DNA from: Rhizobium oryzicola
GTDB lineage: Bacteria > Pseudomonadota > Alphaproteobacteria > Rhizobiales > Rhizobiaceae
Length of the DNA stretch: 64,000 nucleotides
Direction: 5' to 3'
Assembly: GCF_030504645.1 (NCBI RefSeq)
Contig: NZ_JAUKWQ010000005.1
Span: 62,001 to 126,000 of the forward strand
A program made the position numbers and the translations under genes. Below the pieces are notes generated by a model. It made no database searches and was not told where the DNA came from. It saw only the letters and a list, made by a program, of their open reading frames with translations. This document shows positions 48,872 through 60,815 of the stretch, piece after piece (the stretch's first letter is position 1; the number at the start of each line of letters is the position of its first letter).

Positions 48872-49849
48872 ATGAGCGGGCGCAAGCGCATCTTCACCTA
48901 TGTCACCATGGTCATCGGTTTCGGCCTGGCAGCCTTCCTGCTTTACAAGGGCCTCAGCCCGTTCACCTACCGGCAGATCGTTGATTCCGTTTACGCGATA
49001 CCCAGCGCCAATTTCGCGCTGGCGCTGCTCTATTGCGCCCTCTCCTACCTCTGCCTGACGGCCTTCGACTGGACAGGCGTGCGCTATGTGAAAAACGACC
49101 TGCCCTACCCCAAGATCGCCTTGGCCTCTTTTGTCAGCCTCGGCATTGGCCAGACGGTCGGTCTTGCAGGTTTGAGCAGCGGCGCGATCCGCTATCGCTA
49201 TTACGCCCATTGGGGCATGTCGACTGAAGATGTCGCCAAGATCGTGCTGATGTCGGGCGTGACGGTTGGCCTCGGCCTTGCCGTGCTTGGCGGCATCGTT
49301 ATGGTCCTGAACCCGTCCGATACCGCCAAAATCCTCCGCATAAGCCAGTCGGCGGTCTTCCTGATCGGCGCGGCATGCTTGGCGACAGCCATCGCCTACA
49401 TCGTCCTGTCGGCAGTGCTCCGCACGCCACTAAAAATCCGTTCCTGGTCGTTCCAGATGCCGCCTGTCTCTCTCGCCATTGCCCAGGTTGTGGTGGGAAC
49501 GGTGAATTTCGCGCTGGTGTCCGCCTGCCTGATGGAGCTGATGCAGGCGACGGAGAACGTCAGCTATCTCAAGGCCGCGACGGCCTTCGTTCTCGCCAAT
49601 GTGGCGATCCTGATCACCCATGCGCCGGGTGGGCTTGGCGTGCTGGAGGTGACCGTCCGGCATGTGATGGGCGAGCAGGCATCCATCGGCGCGCTCGTCG
49701 CCTTCCGCGTCATCTATTTCTTCATTCCGCTGGCGATCGCCCTGCCCGTCTCCCTGATTTCCGAAGGCGTGTTCCGCGTCGCCAAGGCACGGAAGAAAGA
49801 AACGGAGACCGCACCCTTGAACGCCGCCGCACCCTCCTCAAGCGCGTAG
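48872..49849 (+). CDS. lysylphosphatidylglycerol synthase transmembrane-region (UPF0104) protein
   Basis: 325 residues with seven to eight membrane helices, matching the N-terminal flippase part of MprF. Segments SYLCLTAFDWTGVRYV, GIGQTVGLAGLSSGAIRYRYYAHWG and THAPGGLGVLEVTVRHVMG are typical. The catalytic lysyl-transferase domain of MprF is missing, so it is probably a membrane lipid or flippase-type protein rather than a full LPG synthase. Its stop overlaps the convergent DUF763 stop by 12 bp. Confidence 0.85.
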   Translation: MSGRKRIFTYVTMVIGFGLAAFLLYKGLSPFTYRQIVDSVYAIPSANFALALLYCALSYLCLTAFDWTGVRYVKNDLPYPKIALASFVSLGIGQTVGLAGLSSGAIRYRYYAHWGMSTEDVAKIVLMSGVTVGLGLAVLGGIVMVLNPSDTAKILRISQSAVFLIGAACLATAIAYIVLSAVLRTPLKIRSWSFQMPPVSLAIAQVVVGTVNFALVSACLMELMQATENVSYLKAATAFVLANVAILITHAPGGLGVLEVTVRHVMGEQASIGALVAFRVIYFFIPLAIALPVSLISEGVFRVAKARKKETETAPLNAAAPSSSA

Positions 49850-51097
49850 ATCATCCTTCTGAGACCGCTGAATATCAGCCTCCCAGCCAAAAACGCTGCG
49901 CCCGCCATAACCCGGCGAACGGGCGAATTCGCCAGCGACGATCTCCTTGAGGTCAGGCCCGGTGACATAGCGCTCCATCATGCGCGCCTGTGTGTCGAGA
50001 CGCTGCAGCGCCTGCAATTCCTCCTCACGGCCCAGCCGGCCTTTGCAGACAGCGGATTTCATCACGCGGATCGTCTCGTCATAGACCTTGAGCGGCACAG
50101 GAAACGGATGGCGATCCTTGCCGCCATGGGCGAGCGAAAAGCGGGCCGGATCGGAAAAGCGGCACGGCGCGCCGTGAACGACCTCCGCGACCATCGCCAG
50201 CGCCTGAACCGTTCGCGCCCCGACGCCCGGAGTTAGCAACAGGTCCTGAAAATCCTTCGGCCCCTGCTCGGCGGCAGCCGCCAGCGCCCCATGAAGGCGG
50301 CGCATGTTGACGTCCTTCTGCCTGACATCGTGATGGTCAGGCATGATGAGATGCGGCAGGAGCGGTTGCTGCGCGGGGGCGTTGTTTGATCCATTCAAGG
50401 CGCTCACTTCGCGGACGATCCGGTCAGGCCCGAGATGCTCCAGAAGATCCAATTGCCCGTCGCGTGATTGCCTGGCACGGTGATCCGCCAGATTGATGAT
50501 CGTCCCCTGCTCTCGCCCCTCAATCGCCGCATGCGGCGAATCGAGAAAACCCTTCAGGCCCTCAGACATCCAGTGATAGCGGCGCGCCTGTCGTCGCTCG
50601 TCGTTCATGCCCTGCTGCACCACGACCCATTTGCCATCATCGGTGACAATGAAGCCGTGCAGGTAGAGGTCGAAGCCGTCCTGCACAGCCGCACTATCCA
50701 CCTTCGCAACAAGGCGGCTGGTGCGGGCAAGCGCCACGCCGTCAAACCCGACCCTGTCACCAATGGAGATCAACTCTTGCGGCGTCTGCCGGGAATGCTT
50801 GCCCCGCCCGCCGCAGACATGAATGCCAAGCTCTCGGGAAAGCGGCGTCAGTCCCCGCTTCAGAGCGCCGATCACACTGGTGGTAATGCCGGAGGAATGC
50901 CAGTCCATGCCCATGACGGCGCCGAAGGACTGGAACCAGAAGGGGTGCGCCAGACGATGCAGCAGCTCGTCGCGACCATAATGGTGAACCACCGCCTCGA
51001 CGATGACGGAGCCCAGTCTGGTCATGCGGTCTCCCAGCCAGCGCGGTACGCGCCCGCCGTGAAGGGGAAGATCTGCACTGCCTGATCTCTGGCTCAT
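49838..51097 (-). CDS. DUF763 protein
   Basis: 419 residues from ATG 51097 (MSQRSGSADLPLHGGRVPRW). Typical DUF763 landmarks are LPLHGGRVPRWL near the N-terminus, HPFWFQSFGAVMGMDWHSSG, CGGRGKHSRQTP and KDFQDLLLTPGVGARTVQALAMVAEV, the last resembling a helix-hairpin-helix DNA-binding motif. The family occurs in archaea and scattered bacteria with no proven function. Alternative ATG 51157 adds 20 residues without support. Confidence 0.85.
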   Translation of the reverse strand: MSQRSGSADLPLHGGRVPRWLGDRMTRLGSVIVEAVVHHYGRDELLHRLAHPFWFQSFGAVMGMDWHSSGITTSVIGALKRGLTPLSRELGIHVCGGRGKHSRQTPQELISIGDRVGFDGVALARTSRLVAKVDSAAVQDGFDLYLHGFIVTDDGKWVVVQQGMNDERRQARRYHWMSEGLKGFLDSPHAAIEGREQGTIINLADHRARQSRDGQLDLLEHLGPDRIVREVSALNGSNNAPAQQPLLPHLIMPDHHDVRQKDVNMRRLHGALAAAAEQGPKDFQDLLLTPGVGARTVQALAMVAEVVHGAPCRFSDPARFSLAHGGKDRHPFPVPLKVYDETIRVMKSAVCKGRLGREEELQALQRLDTQARMMERYVTGPDLKEIVAGEFARSPGYGGRSVFGWEADIQRSQKDDLRA

Positions 51098-51214
51098 GTT
51101 CGCCTTTCGTTCGTCTTCTGCTCCTAACATGAACAACGGATTGTTGGCGAGAGGCACGGAGCTTTTTGCTCCCCTTTCGGGTCAGACACATCGAAAAGAA
51201 TGGGAGGAGTTTGG

Positions 51215-51361
51215 ATGACGACCGACTGCCGTTATCATGGCGCTGCCCCTGCTCCGGTCCAGACGGCCCACAACAAGAACCACAAGCCTGGCGATTGCCC
51301 GATCTTCATTGAGTTCTCCGAGGGCATGGAGTGGAACCGGGCCTTGGGCGAGCTGATTTGA
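51215..51361 (+). CDS. small protein, 48 aa, unknown
   Basis: ATG 51215 with a GGGAGGAG ribosome site 6 nt upstream, ending at TGA 51361. The sequence is soluble with two cysteines (MTTDCRYHGAAPAPVQTAHN, then KNHKPGDCPIFIEFSEGMEW). No domain recognised. It sits in the gap between divergent DUF763 and ppiD. The ribosome site is one of the best in the window, the main argument for coding. Confidence 0.55.
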   Translation: MTTDCRYHGAAPAPVQTAHNKNHKPGDCPIFIEFSEGMEWNRALGELI

Positions 51362-51542
51362 CAGCAACCGGCGCGGTCACGAGGACCTCATCAAGGCACC
51401 CTGTGCAGAAGCATGGCATTTCTGGTCGGCAACAACGTTTCTTTTGCGGTTCCATCCCTTCAAAATCGTTACGCTTTGCTTTAGAGACTGACCCTCAAAC
51501 CGCCGGGAGGCGGCTCGATTTTTTTGAAGGTTATGTCGCTCG

Positions 51543-53429
51543 ATGCTTGATTCCCTGAGAGATGCTGCCCGTTCGTGGGTCGCGAAGTCGCTTCTTCTGC
51601 TTCTCGTCGTGTCCTTCGGCATCTGGGGGGTATCGTCTTCGCTGGTCAGCTCCACCGGCAATGCGGTGATGACGGTCGGCAGCCAGAAGATCACGCCGGA
51701 GGAATTCCGCCTCGCCTATCAGCGGCAGTTGAGCGCGCTCAGCCGTCAGTTCGGCACCCAGCTGACGTCGGAACAGGCCAAGGCCTTTGGCGTGCAGCAG
51801 CAGGTCTTTGCCCAGCTCGCCGCCGGTGCAGCACTGGATCAGCTGTCGCGTGACATGCGCATCGGTCTCTCGCAGGATCGCCTTGCGGGCCTGATTGCCG
51901 AAGACCCCGCCTTCAAGGGCAATAACGGCCAGTTCGACCGCCAGCTCTTTACATCGCGCCTGCGCAATGCGGGCATTCGCGAGAACGACTATATCAGCGA
52001 GCGCAGCAAGGTGGCCGTGCGCGCCCAGGTCGTTGATGCGGTGTCGGATGGCTTCCAGGCGCCGAAGGTACTCATTGACGCCCTGCGCCAGTATCGCGAT
52101 GAAAGCCGCAGCGTCGATTACCTGCTGCTGTCCTTTGCCAACATCGATCCCGTCAAGGCGCCGGCAGATGACGTTCTCACCACCTGGTACAATGGCGTGA
52201 AGAACCGTTACCGTGCCGCCGAGCAGCGCAAGTTCGCCTATGTCACGCTTCAGGCCTCTGATGTTGCGGACGAAAAGGCCGTGACCGACCAGGCGATCAA
52301 GGACGAGTACGAGCGCACGAAGAACAGCTACAAGACAGCGGAAACCCGTAGCATCGAACAGCTGACCTTCCCGAACAAGGACATGGCCGATGCCGCTGCC
52401 GCGCAGCTGAAGGATGGCAAGGTGACGTTCGACCAGCTGGTAACTGATCAGGGCAAGACGCCCGCCGATGTGCTTCTCGGCGACCTGACCAAGGACCAGT
52501 TGCCGGATCAGAACGTGGCAAACGCCGCCTTCGCGGTCGCCGCCAATGGTGGCACCACGCCTGTCGTGGAAGGCGCCTTCGGCCCGGTGATCATTCGCGT
52601 CAACAATATCCGTGCCGAGGCGACGAAGAGCCTGGACGAGGTAAAGGACGATATCCGCAAGCAGCTGGCACTTGCCGCCGCTGCCCAGGAAGTGCAGGCG
52701 GTGCATGATCGTTTCGAGGATCTGCGTGGCTCCGGTTCCTCTCTGGAGGACGCTGCCAACCAGTTGAAGCTGAAGACTGTGACGGTCACCACTGACCGCA
52801 GCGGCAATGACATTGATGGCAACAAGGTCGCCAACCTGCCTGCCCTCCCCAACCTTCTGCCGGAAGTCTTCCGCACCGATGTCGGCACGGAAAACCTCGC
52901 CCTGAACTTCGGCCAGAACGGCTATCTCTGGTTTGACCTGCGCGAAGTGATCCCGGAGCGTGACCGTCCGCTGTCCGAAGTCAAGGACAAGGCCGTTGCC
53001 GACTGGACGAATGAGCAGCAGAAGGCTGCGCTCGCCAAGAAGGCGGATGAGCTGAAGGCGCGCCTGGACAAGGGCGAAACGCTGGCCACCATCGCCGGCG
53101 AGCTTGGCATTGCCGTCGAAAGCAAGAATGGCCTCCACCGCACTGGTACTGACGCAATCTTTGGGCCCGAGGCTCTGCGTGCAGTGTTCTCCGGCCCGGT
53201 CAACACCAATGCGGTTGCGCAAGGCGCCGATGGTGAAAGCCGCCTGCTCTTGAAGGTGACCGATGTGAAGGCCGATCAGGCGGATGCGCTCACCAGCAAT
53301 GACCAGCAGCTTCAGCAGATTGCCCGCGCCGCCGGCGACGACATTCTCGACCAGATGGTCAACCAGCTGCAGACCAAATACGGCGTGTCGATCAACCAGG
53401 CTCTGGCCGATCAGGCATCCGTGCGCTGA
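51543..53429 (+). CDS. ppiD: PpiD-like periplasmic folding chaperone / peptidyl-prolyl isomerase
   Basis: 628 residues anchored by an N-terminal membrane helix (about 15-36, [18 protein letters not shown]). A SurA_N-like helical domain (about 40-200) shows [25 protein letters not shown]. The parvulin-type region (about 245-385: [35 protein letters not shown]) is divergent, so catalytic activity is uncertain. It assists outer-membrane and periplasmic protein folding. Followed by trpD 20 bp later; the ppiD-trpD order is common in rhizobia. Confidence 0.92.
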   Translation: MLDSLRDAARSWVAKSLLLLLVVSFGIWGVSSSLVSSTGNAVMTVGSQKITPEEFRLAYQRQLSALSRQFGTQLTSEQAKAFGVQQQVFAQLAAGAALDQLSRDMRIGLSQDRLAGLIAEDPAFKGNNGQFDRQLFTSRLRNAGIRENDYISERSKVAVRAQVVDAVSDGFQAPKVLIDALRQYRDESRSVDYLLLSFANIDPVKAPADDVLTTWYNGVKNRYRAAEQRKFAYVTLQASDVADEKAVTDQAIKDEYERTKNSYKTAETRSIEQLTFPNKDMADAAAAQLKDGKVTFDQLVTDQGKTPADVLLGDLTKDQLPDQNVANAAFAVAANGGTTPVVEGAFGPVIIRVNNIRAEATKSLDEVKDDIRKQLALAAAAQEVQAVHDRFEDLRGSGSSLEDAANQLKLKTVTVTTDRSGNDIDGNKVANLPALPNLLPEVFRTDVGTENLALNFGQNGYLWFDLREVIPERDRPLSEVKDKAVADWTNEQQKAALAKKADELKARLDKGETLATIAGELGIAVESKNGLHRTGTDAIFGPEALRAVFSGPVNTNAVAQGADGESRLLLKVTDVKADQADALTSNDQQLQQIARAAGDDILDQMVNQLQTKYGVSINQALADQASVR

Positions 53430-53449
53430 GGGTTTCGGGAGGAGTAACC

Positions 53450-54466
53450 ATGCCTGAACTGAAACCCTTCATTGCCAAGGTTGCCAATGGCGAGGCGCTG
53501 AGCCGCGACGAGGCCCGCCAGGCCTTCGACATCCTGATGTCTGGAGAAGCGACGCCCTCGCAGATCGGCGGCTTCCTGATGGCGCTGCGCGTCCGTGGTG
53601 AGACCGTGGACGAGATTGCCGGTGCGGTCTCGACCATGCGCGCCAAGATGCTGCCGGTGGAAACGCGAGCTGATGTCATCGACATCGTCGGCACGGGTGG
53701 CGACGGCATCGGCACCTATAATATCTCGACACTGGCCGCCTTGATTGCCGCCGGCGCTGGGGTGCCGGTCGCCAAGCATGGCAACCGCGCGCTCTCCTCG
53801 AAGTCTGGCACGGCCGATGCGCTGAGCTGCCTCGGCGTCAATCTGGAAATTGCGCCTGATCACATCGCCCGCTGCATCGAGGAAGCCGGTATCGGCTTCA
53901 TGTTCGCGCAGATGCACCATGCCGCCATGCGCCATGTCGGCCCAAGCCGTGTAGAGCTCGGCACGCGGACCATCTTCAACATCCTTGGCCCCCTTTCGAA
54001 TCCGGCGGGAGCGAAACGGCAGTTGCTGGGCGTCTTCTCCCCACGCTGGCTACAACCGATTGCGGAAGTCATGCGGGATGTTGGCTCCGAGAGCCTGTGG
54101 GTCGTTCACGGCGAAGGCATGGATGAAATCACCACCACAGGCGTGACGCATGTGACGGCGCTGGAAGACGGCAAGATCCGCAGCTTTGAACTGAAGCCTG
54201 CCGATTTTGGCGTCGAGATTGCCAATCTCGCCGATCTCAAGGGTGGTAATGGCGAAGTCAATGCCAAGGCACTTCGGAATGTTTTGGCCGGAGCCAAGAA
54301 CGCCTATCGCGATATTTCGCTCTGCAATGCCGCCGCAGCACTTCTGGTCGCCGGCAAGGTCGCCACTATATCCGAGGGTATGAAACTCGCCTCCGCCTCC
54401 CTGGACGAAGGCCGTGCCGCAAGCGTGCTGGAAAAGCTCGTTGCCGTCTCGAACGAAGCAAGGTGA
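53450..54466 (+). CDS. trpD: anthranilate phosphoribosyltransferase
   Basis: 338 residues. Joins anthranilate to PRPP in tryptophan synthesis. Signatures are [17 protein letters not shown] (PRPP site), [22 protein letters not shown] and [23 protein letters not shown]. An AGGAG site precedes the ATG. It is 6 bp ahead of trpC, in a trpD-trpC-moaC-moeA operon. Confidence 0.97.
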   Translation: MPELKPFIAKVANGEALSRDEARQAFDILMSGEATPSQIGGFLMALRVRGETVDEIAGAVSTMRAKMLPVETRADVIDIVGTGGDGIGTYNISTLAALIAAGAGVPVAKHGNRALSSKSGTADALSCLGVNLEIAPDHIARCIEEAGIGFMFAQMHHAAMRHVGPSRVELGTRTIFNILGPLSNPAGAKRQLLGVFSPRWLQPIAEVMRDVGSESLWVVHGEGMDEITTTGVTHVTALEDGKIRSFELKPADFGVEIANLADLKGGNGEVNAKALRNVLAGAKNAYRDISLCNAAAALLVAGKVATISEGMKLASASLDEGRAASVLEKLVAVSNEAR

Positions 54467-54472
54467 GATGCC

Positions 54473-55288
54473 ATGAGCGACATCCTCAAGAAGATCGAAG
54501 CCTATAAGCTGGAAGAGATTGCCGCCGCCAAGACGAAGGTCTCGCTGGCCGACCTGAAGGCCATGGCGGCCGATCAACCCGCCCCGCGTGGTTTCTATCG
54601 CGCACTCAAGGCGAAAGCCGATGCAGGTTTGTTTAGCCTTATTGCCGAGATCAAGAAGGCAAGTCCGTCCAAGGGGCTGATCCGTCCGGACTTCGATCCG
54701 CCTTCTCTTGCGAGCGCCTATGAAGCCGGCGGTGCCGCCTGCCTTTCCGTTCTGACAGACAAACCAAGCTTTCAAGGCGCACCGGAATTTCTGACCGCCG
54801 CCCGCAATGCCTGCTCGCTGCCGGCGCTGCGCAAGGATTTCATGTTCGACACCTATCAGGTTCATGAGGCCCGCGCCTGGGGCGGCGACTGCATTCTCCT
54901 GATCATGGCCTCGCTCTCCGACGACGATGCCCGCCGTCTGGAAAATGAAGCTTTCGAACTCGGCATGGACGTGCTGATCGAAGTGCATGACGAGGAGGAG
55001 ATGGAGCGGGCACTGCGGCTCGCCTCGCCCCTGGTCGGCATCAACAACCGCAACCTGCGCACCTTCGACGTCAGCCTCGAAACCAGCGAGAGACTGGCGG
55101 GCATGGTGCCTGCAGATCGTCTGCTGGTGGGCGAAAGCGGTATCTTCACCCATGCGGATTGTCAGCGCCTCCAGCGTTCCGGCATCAGCACCTTCCTGGT
55201 GGGTGAAAGCTTGATGCGCCAGACGGATGTGACGGCGGCAACGCGCACACTCCTTCTCGGTGATGCCGCAGTGCAGGCAGCTGAGTGA
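54473..55288 (+). CDS. trpC: indole-3-glycerol phosphate synthase
   Basis: 271 residues, stand-alone (not fused to TrpF). TIM barrel with catalytic lysines and phosphate loop visible in [56 protein letters not shown] and [15 protein letters not shown]. It closes the indole ring from CdRP. The stop overlaps the moaC start region. Confidence 0.97.
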   Translation: MSDILKKIEAYKLEEIAAAKTKVSLADLKAMAADQPAPRGFYRALKAKADAGLFSLIAEIKKASPSKGLIRPDFDPPSLASAYEAGGAACLSVLTDKPSFQGAPEFLTAARNACSLPALRKDFMFDTYQVHEARAWGGDCILLIMASLSDDDARRLENEAFELGMDVLIEVHDEEEMERALRLASPLVGINNRNLRTFDVSLETSERLAGMVPADRLLVGESGIFTHADCQRLQRSGISTFLVGESLMRQTDVTAATRTLLLGDAAVQAAE

Positions 55289-55770
55289 TGACGGACGAGC
55301 CCCGCCTCTCTCATATCGGCGCCTCCGGCGAGGCCAATATGGTGGATGTCGCAGACAAGAATGATACTGTGCGTGTCGCGACCGCCGAGGGCTTCGTGCG
55401 CATGCTGCCGGAAACCCTGGCGTTGATCCGTGAGGGCAATGCCAAGAAGGGCGATGTGATGGGTACGGCCCGCTTAGCCGGAATCATGGCCGCCAAGCAG
55501 ACATCAAACCTTATTCCGTTGTGTCATCCACTGATGCTCACAAAGGTGTCGGTCGAGATCACGGAGGATGCGGAGCTTCCGGGCCTGCGGGTGACCGCGA
55601 TGGCGAAGCTCACCGGCAAGACCGGTGTTGAGATGGAGGCACTGACTGCCGTCTCCGTCGCATGTCTAACCATCTATGACATGGCCAAGGCCGCCGATAA
55701 GGGCATGGAAATCGGCGGCATTCACCTCTTGGAAAAGAGCGGCGGAAAATCCGGCGACTGGCGGCGGTAA
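55288..55770 (+). CDS. moaC: cyclic pyranopterin monophosphate synthase MoaC
   Basis: 160 residues from ATG 55288, overlapping the trpC stop by one base; GTG 55285 is an alternative. Second step of molybdenum-cofactor synthesis after MoaA. The substrate-binding region [12 protein letters not shown] and the catalytic segment [29 protein letters not shown] are intact. Next in the operon is moeA, 38 bp away. Confidence 0.97.
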   Translation: MTDEPRLSHIGASGEANMVDVADKNDTVRVATAEGFVRMLPETLALIREGNAKKGDVMGTARLAGIMAAKQTSNLIPLCHPLMLTKVSVEITEDAELPGLRVTAMAKLTGKTGVEMEALTAVSVACLTIYDMAKAADKGMEIGGIHLLEKSGGKSGDWRR

Positions 55771-55808
55771 AGTCCGCCCATCACCAAATATCATCCGAGG
55801 AGCAGATC

Positions 55809-57038
55809 ATGGCCACCAATCTCCTGCCCGTTTCGGAAGCGCTGTCCCGTCTGTTGGCAAAGGGAGTTCCTGTTGAGGCGACCGAGACCGTAAGCCTCCA
55901 AGCGGCCCGTGGCCGGGTGCTGGCAGAGGATCTCACGGCCCGCCTCACCCAACCACCCTTTAACGCCTCTGCCATGGATGGCTATGCACTGCGCGCCGTG
56001 GACGCGCCTGAGGTCGGCGCTGTTCTCTCCGTTATCGGCCAGGCCGCTGCCGGCCATGCCTTTGAAGGATCGCTTGCTGCGGGTCAGGCTGTACGTATCT
56101 TCACAGGCGCACCTTTGCCCGATGGTGCCGACAGCATCCTGATCCAGGAGGATGCAGAGGTTCTGGAGGACAGTCGCATCCGCACGAAATTTCCTGTCGT
56201 GGCCGGACGCCATGTGCGTCCGCGCGGCCAGGATTTTGCCGAGGGCGAAGTGGTGCTGACGGCGGGAACGGTTCTCGATTATTCGCATGTCACGGTTGCC
56301 GCTGCGATGAACCATCCGGAACTGGTGGTCTACCGCAAGCCGCTGGTGGCGCTTTTGGCCACCGGCGACGAACTGGTGGTGCCAGGCCTGCACCCCGGTC
56401 CTTCGCAGATCATCGCCTCCAACACCTTTGGTGTGGCAGCCCTCGTGGATGCTGCCGGCGGCGAGGTTCTCGATCTCGGTATTGTTCCGGATCGCAAGGA
56501 TCTGATCGAGGCGGCCATTGCCAGGGCGCGGGCGGCGAAGGTGGATGTGCTTGTCACCTTGGGCGGCGCGTCGGTGGGGGATCATGATCTCGTGCAGGCA
56601 AGCCTCAAGGCCTCAGGCATGGAGCTCGATTTCTGGCGCATTGCCATGCGGCCGGGAAAGCCGCTGATGGTGGGCAATATTGACGGCATGCAGGTTCTGG
56701 GCTTGCCCGGCAACCCGGTGGCAAGCCTCGTCTGCGGGACGCTGTTTCTAGAGCCATTGATCGCGCGCCTTGCGCGCCAGCTCAAGCCGCGTCGTGAGGC
56801 ACAAGCTTTCACGGAGACCACAATATCAGCCAATGATCACCGTCAGGATTACCTGCGGGCCACATTGAGCCGTGGCAATGACGGCAGTCTGATCGCCCGC
56901 TCCTTCGGCAAGCAGGATTCCTCGATGATGAAGGTCTTCGCGCATGCCGATTGCCTGATCGTGCGGCCGCCGCATGCACCGGAACTGCCCGCTGGCGCGC
57001 CCTGCCCGATTATTCTCATTCGCCCCAGTACCGTCTGA
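55809..57038 (+). CDS. moeA: molybdopterin molybdenumtransferase
   Basis: 409 residues. Inserts molybdate into adenylated molybdopterin. Signatures are PPFNASAMDGYALR, IFTGAPLPDGADSI, VALLATGDELV, TLGGASVGDHDLVQ and GLPGNPVASLVCG. A GAGGAG site precedes the ATG. It ends the trpD-moeA cluster. In many rhizobia lexA follows here, but here a photolyase gene does. Confidence 0.97.
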   Translation: MATNLLPVSEALSRLLAKGVPVEATETVSLQAARGRVLAEDLTARLTQPPFNASAMDGYALRAVDAPEVGAVLSVIGQAAAGHAFEGSLAAGQAVRIFTGAPLPDGADSILIQEDAEVLEDSRIRTKFPVVAGRHVRPRGQDFAEGEVVLTAGTVLDYSHVTVAAAMNHPELVVYRKPLVALLATGDELVVPGLHPGPSQIIASNTFGVAALVDAAGGEVLDLGIVPDRKDLIEAAIARARAAKVDVLVTLGGASVGDHDLVQASLKASGMELDFWRIAMRPGKPLMVGNIDGMQVLGLPGNPVASLVCGTLFLEPLIARLARQLKPRREAQAFTETTISANDHRQDYLRATLSRGNDGSLIARSFGKQDSSMMKVFAHADCLIVRPPHAPELPAGAPCPIILIRPSTV

Positions 57039-57094
57039 TCCGATAGCGGCCACATTTCGTAATTCCTGAATTACCCAAAGATTCGGGAGTTATC

Positions 57095-58564
57095 GTGTCG
57101 AATTCAAAGCCAGCACCGGTCATTCTCTGGTTTCGAAAGGATCTCAGGCTGGATGACAATGGTGCGCTGACAGCCGCCGCACAAAGCGGTCGTCCCGTCA
57201 TCTGTGTTTACATCCGAGAGCCGGAAAGCGAACGCACAGGTCCGCTTGGCGGAGCACAAGCGTGGTGGCTGCATCACTCCCTTTCGGCACTTTTGAAAAG
57301 TGTTGAAGCGATAGGCGGCCAGCTGCTTTTAAGGAGCGGCAAGGCTGCAGATGTCTTGAGAAAGCTTGCCGAGCAGACCGGCAGCGATCGCGTTCTCTTT
57401 AACCGCCACTACGAACGTGATGATCTCGATGCGGAAATCATCGCAGCGCTGCAAGAAGACCGGATCGAAGTAAAGCGCTTCAAGGGCCAGCTTCTGCACG
57501 ACCCGCATTCCATGCGCACCGGAACGGGCGGAAGCTACCGCGTCTATACGCCCTTCTGGAAAGCGCTGGATCGTGATGGCGACCCGCGCGAACCGCTGGA
57601 TCCGCCTAAGAAAATTTCCTCATCCCTCATCAACCTCGAAACAGAGGTTCTCAAGGACTGGGACCTGCTGCCCAAGAACCCGAACTGGGCCGCGGAATTC
57701 GATCGTATCTGGACGCCCGGAGAAAAGGGTGCATGGACAAAACTTGCCGCCTTCACAAAAAAGCCGATCCAGACCTACAAGAAGGATAGAGACTTTCCCG
57801 GTCTCGGCGATGCCACGTCCAACCTTTCGCCGCATCTTGCTTTCGGTGAAATCTCGCCGGCGCGCGTCTGGTTCGCCACCCGTCAGTTGGGCGAATTCGC
57901 CAATGCCGATATCATCCACTTCCGCAAGGAACTGGTATGGCGCGAGTTCTCCTACCACTTGCTGGCTTCCTTTCCACAGCTTCCAGTTAAGAATTGGAAT
58001 GACAAGTTTGACCGCTTCCCCTGGTCGAAGAACCGCGATGGTTTTACGGCCTGGACGCGGGGCATGACCGGTTATCCCATTGTCGACGCCGGCATGCGCC
58101 AGCTCTGGCGACATGGCTATATGCACAATCGCGTGCGGATGATCACGGCATCCTTCCTGATCAAGGACCTGATGATTGACTGGAGGCAGGGCGAGGCCTG
58201 GTTTCGCGATACGCTCGTCGATGCGGATGTTGCCTCCAACGCCGCCAATTGGCAATGGGTGGCCGGATCGGGCGCTGACGCAGCCCCCTTTTTCCGCGTC
58301 TTCAATCCGATCCTTCAAGGCGAAAAATTCGATCCCGATGGAAGCTATGTTCGCGAATTCGTGCCGGAACTCGCCAAGCTGGATAACAAGTATATCCACC
58401 GTCCGTTCGATGCGCCGTTGGATGTTCTGGCGCGGGCCGGCGTCAAGCTCGGGACCACCTATCCGAATCCGGTCGTCGACCACTTCACAGCGCGCGATCA
58501 CGCGCTTGCCGCCTATGCTGAAGTGACCGGCCGCAGCTCGGAGCCCGATCCCCGCGACGCCTGA
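57095..58564 (+). CDS. phrB: deoxyribodipyrimidine photolyase
   Basis: 489 residues, GTG start at 57095 (MSNSKPAPVILWFRKDLRLDDN). DNA photolyase alpha/beta domain (1-130) and FAD-binding helical domain (about 205-480). FAD/DNA contact motifs are TSNLSPHLAFGEISP, WREFSYHLL, WTRGMTGYPIVDAGMRQLW, and HNRVRMITASFLIKDL, and the lesion-site segment WQWVAGSGADAAPFFRVFNP. Repairs cyclobutane pyrimidine dimers using blue light. Convergent with pyrG across a shared terminator. Confidence 0.96.
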   Translation: MSNSKPAPVILWFRKDLRLDDNGALTAAAQSGRPVICVYIREPESERTGPLGGAQAWWLHHSLSALLKSVEAIGGQLLLRSGKAADVLRKLAEQTGSDRVLFNRHYERDDLDAEIIAALQEDRIEVKRFKGQLLHDPHSMRTGTGGSYRVYTPFWKALDRDGDPREPLDPPKKISSSLINLETEVLKDWDLLPKNPNWAAEFDRIWTPGEKGAWTKLAAFTKKPIQTYKKDRDFPGLGDATSNLSPHLAFGEISPARVWFATRQLGEFANADIIHFRKELVWREFSYHLLASFPQLPVKNWNDKFDRFPWSKNRDGFTAWTRGMTGYPIVDAGMRQLWRHGYMHNRVRMITASFLIKDLMIDWRQGEAWFRDTLVDADVASNAANWQWVAGSGADAAPFFRVFNPILQGEKFDPDGSYVREFVPELAKLDNKYIHRPFDAPLDVLARAGVKLGTTYPNPVVDHFTARDHALAAYAEVTGRSSEPDPRDA

Positions 58565-58588
58565 TAACCCGCACCTGATTGCAAAGAA

Positions 58589-58621
58589 AAAGGCCGGAGC
58601 TGAATGAGCACCGGCCTTTCC
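58589..58621. terminator. bidirectional terminator between phrB and pyrG
   Basis: AAAGGCCGG / CCGGCCTTT stem (58589-58597 and 58611-58619) with a 13-nt loop, A run on the left and TTTC on the right. Confidence 0.8.
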
Positions 58622-58642
58622 GATATTTGATGGCGGGTCGTC

Positions 58643-60331
<1,689 letters not shown>

Positions 60332-60357
60332 TTAAGGCTGTTGAAATCCAGACAAAA

Positions 60358-60390
60358 GAAAACCGGCAGGCTTTTGGCCTGCCGGACGTT
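60358..60390 (-). terminator. intrinsic terminator of secG
   Basis: CCGGCAGGC / GCCTGCCGG (60363-60371 and 60377-60385) with a 5-nt loop. On the minus strand it is followed by TTTTCTTTTG. Confidence 0.85.
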
Positions 60391-60407
60391 CAAGCTTGAA
60401 GCGGGCC

Positions 60408-60815
60408 TTATTTCGTCGGGACCGCTTGGTTGTTGGCCGGTGCAGGAGCAGGTGCTGCAGCACCGGAAGTAGCAGGAGCAGCAGCGCCATTGGCAGGTGC
60501 CGGCTGGCCGGATGCGGGCCCGAGCGAATCGAGAATGCCGTTGCCCTGGCCCTGCTGAGATGCGGGGATGCGATCAAGAATGTCCGTCGGCTTGGATTCG
60601 TAGCGAGCAAGGATGCCGAGAACCAGCGACGTGATGAAGAAGAGGGTCGCCAGGATCGCGGTCGTGCGCGTCAGGGCGTTTGCAGTGCCTCGTGCGGACA
60701 TGAAGCCGGAGCCTCCGCCGATGCCGAGCCCGCCACCTTCGGAGCGCTGGATGAGCACCACACCCACCAGGGCGAGAACGATCATCAGGTGGATCACAAT
60801 CAAAACGGTCTGCAT
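60408..60815 (-). CDS. secG: protein translocase subunit SecG
   Basis: 135 residues from ATG 60815 (MQTVLIVIHLMIVLALVGVV). Two membrane helices (3-22 and about 53-73) flank the conserved loop VVLIQRSEGGGLGIGGGSG and FMSARGTANALTRTTA. A long Ala/Pro-rich C-terminal tail (about 45 residues) is usual for alphaproteobacterial SecG. It is part of SecYEG. Between pyrG and tpiA, same direction. Confidence 0.95.
   Translation of the reverse strand: MQTVLIVIHLMIVLALVGVVLIQRSEGGGLGIGGGSGFMSARGTANALTRTTAILATLFFITSLVLGILARYESKPTDILDRIPASQQGQGNGILDSLGPASGQPAPANGAAAPATSGAAAPAPAPANNQAVPTK

Noticed and set aside
51531..53222. 563-codon frame antisense to ppiD
   Set aside because: Shadow; ppiD on the plus strand has a full set of family features.
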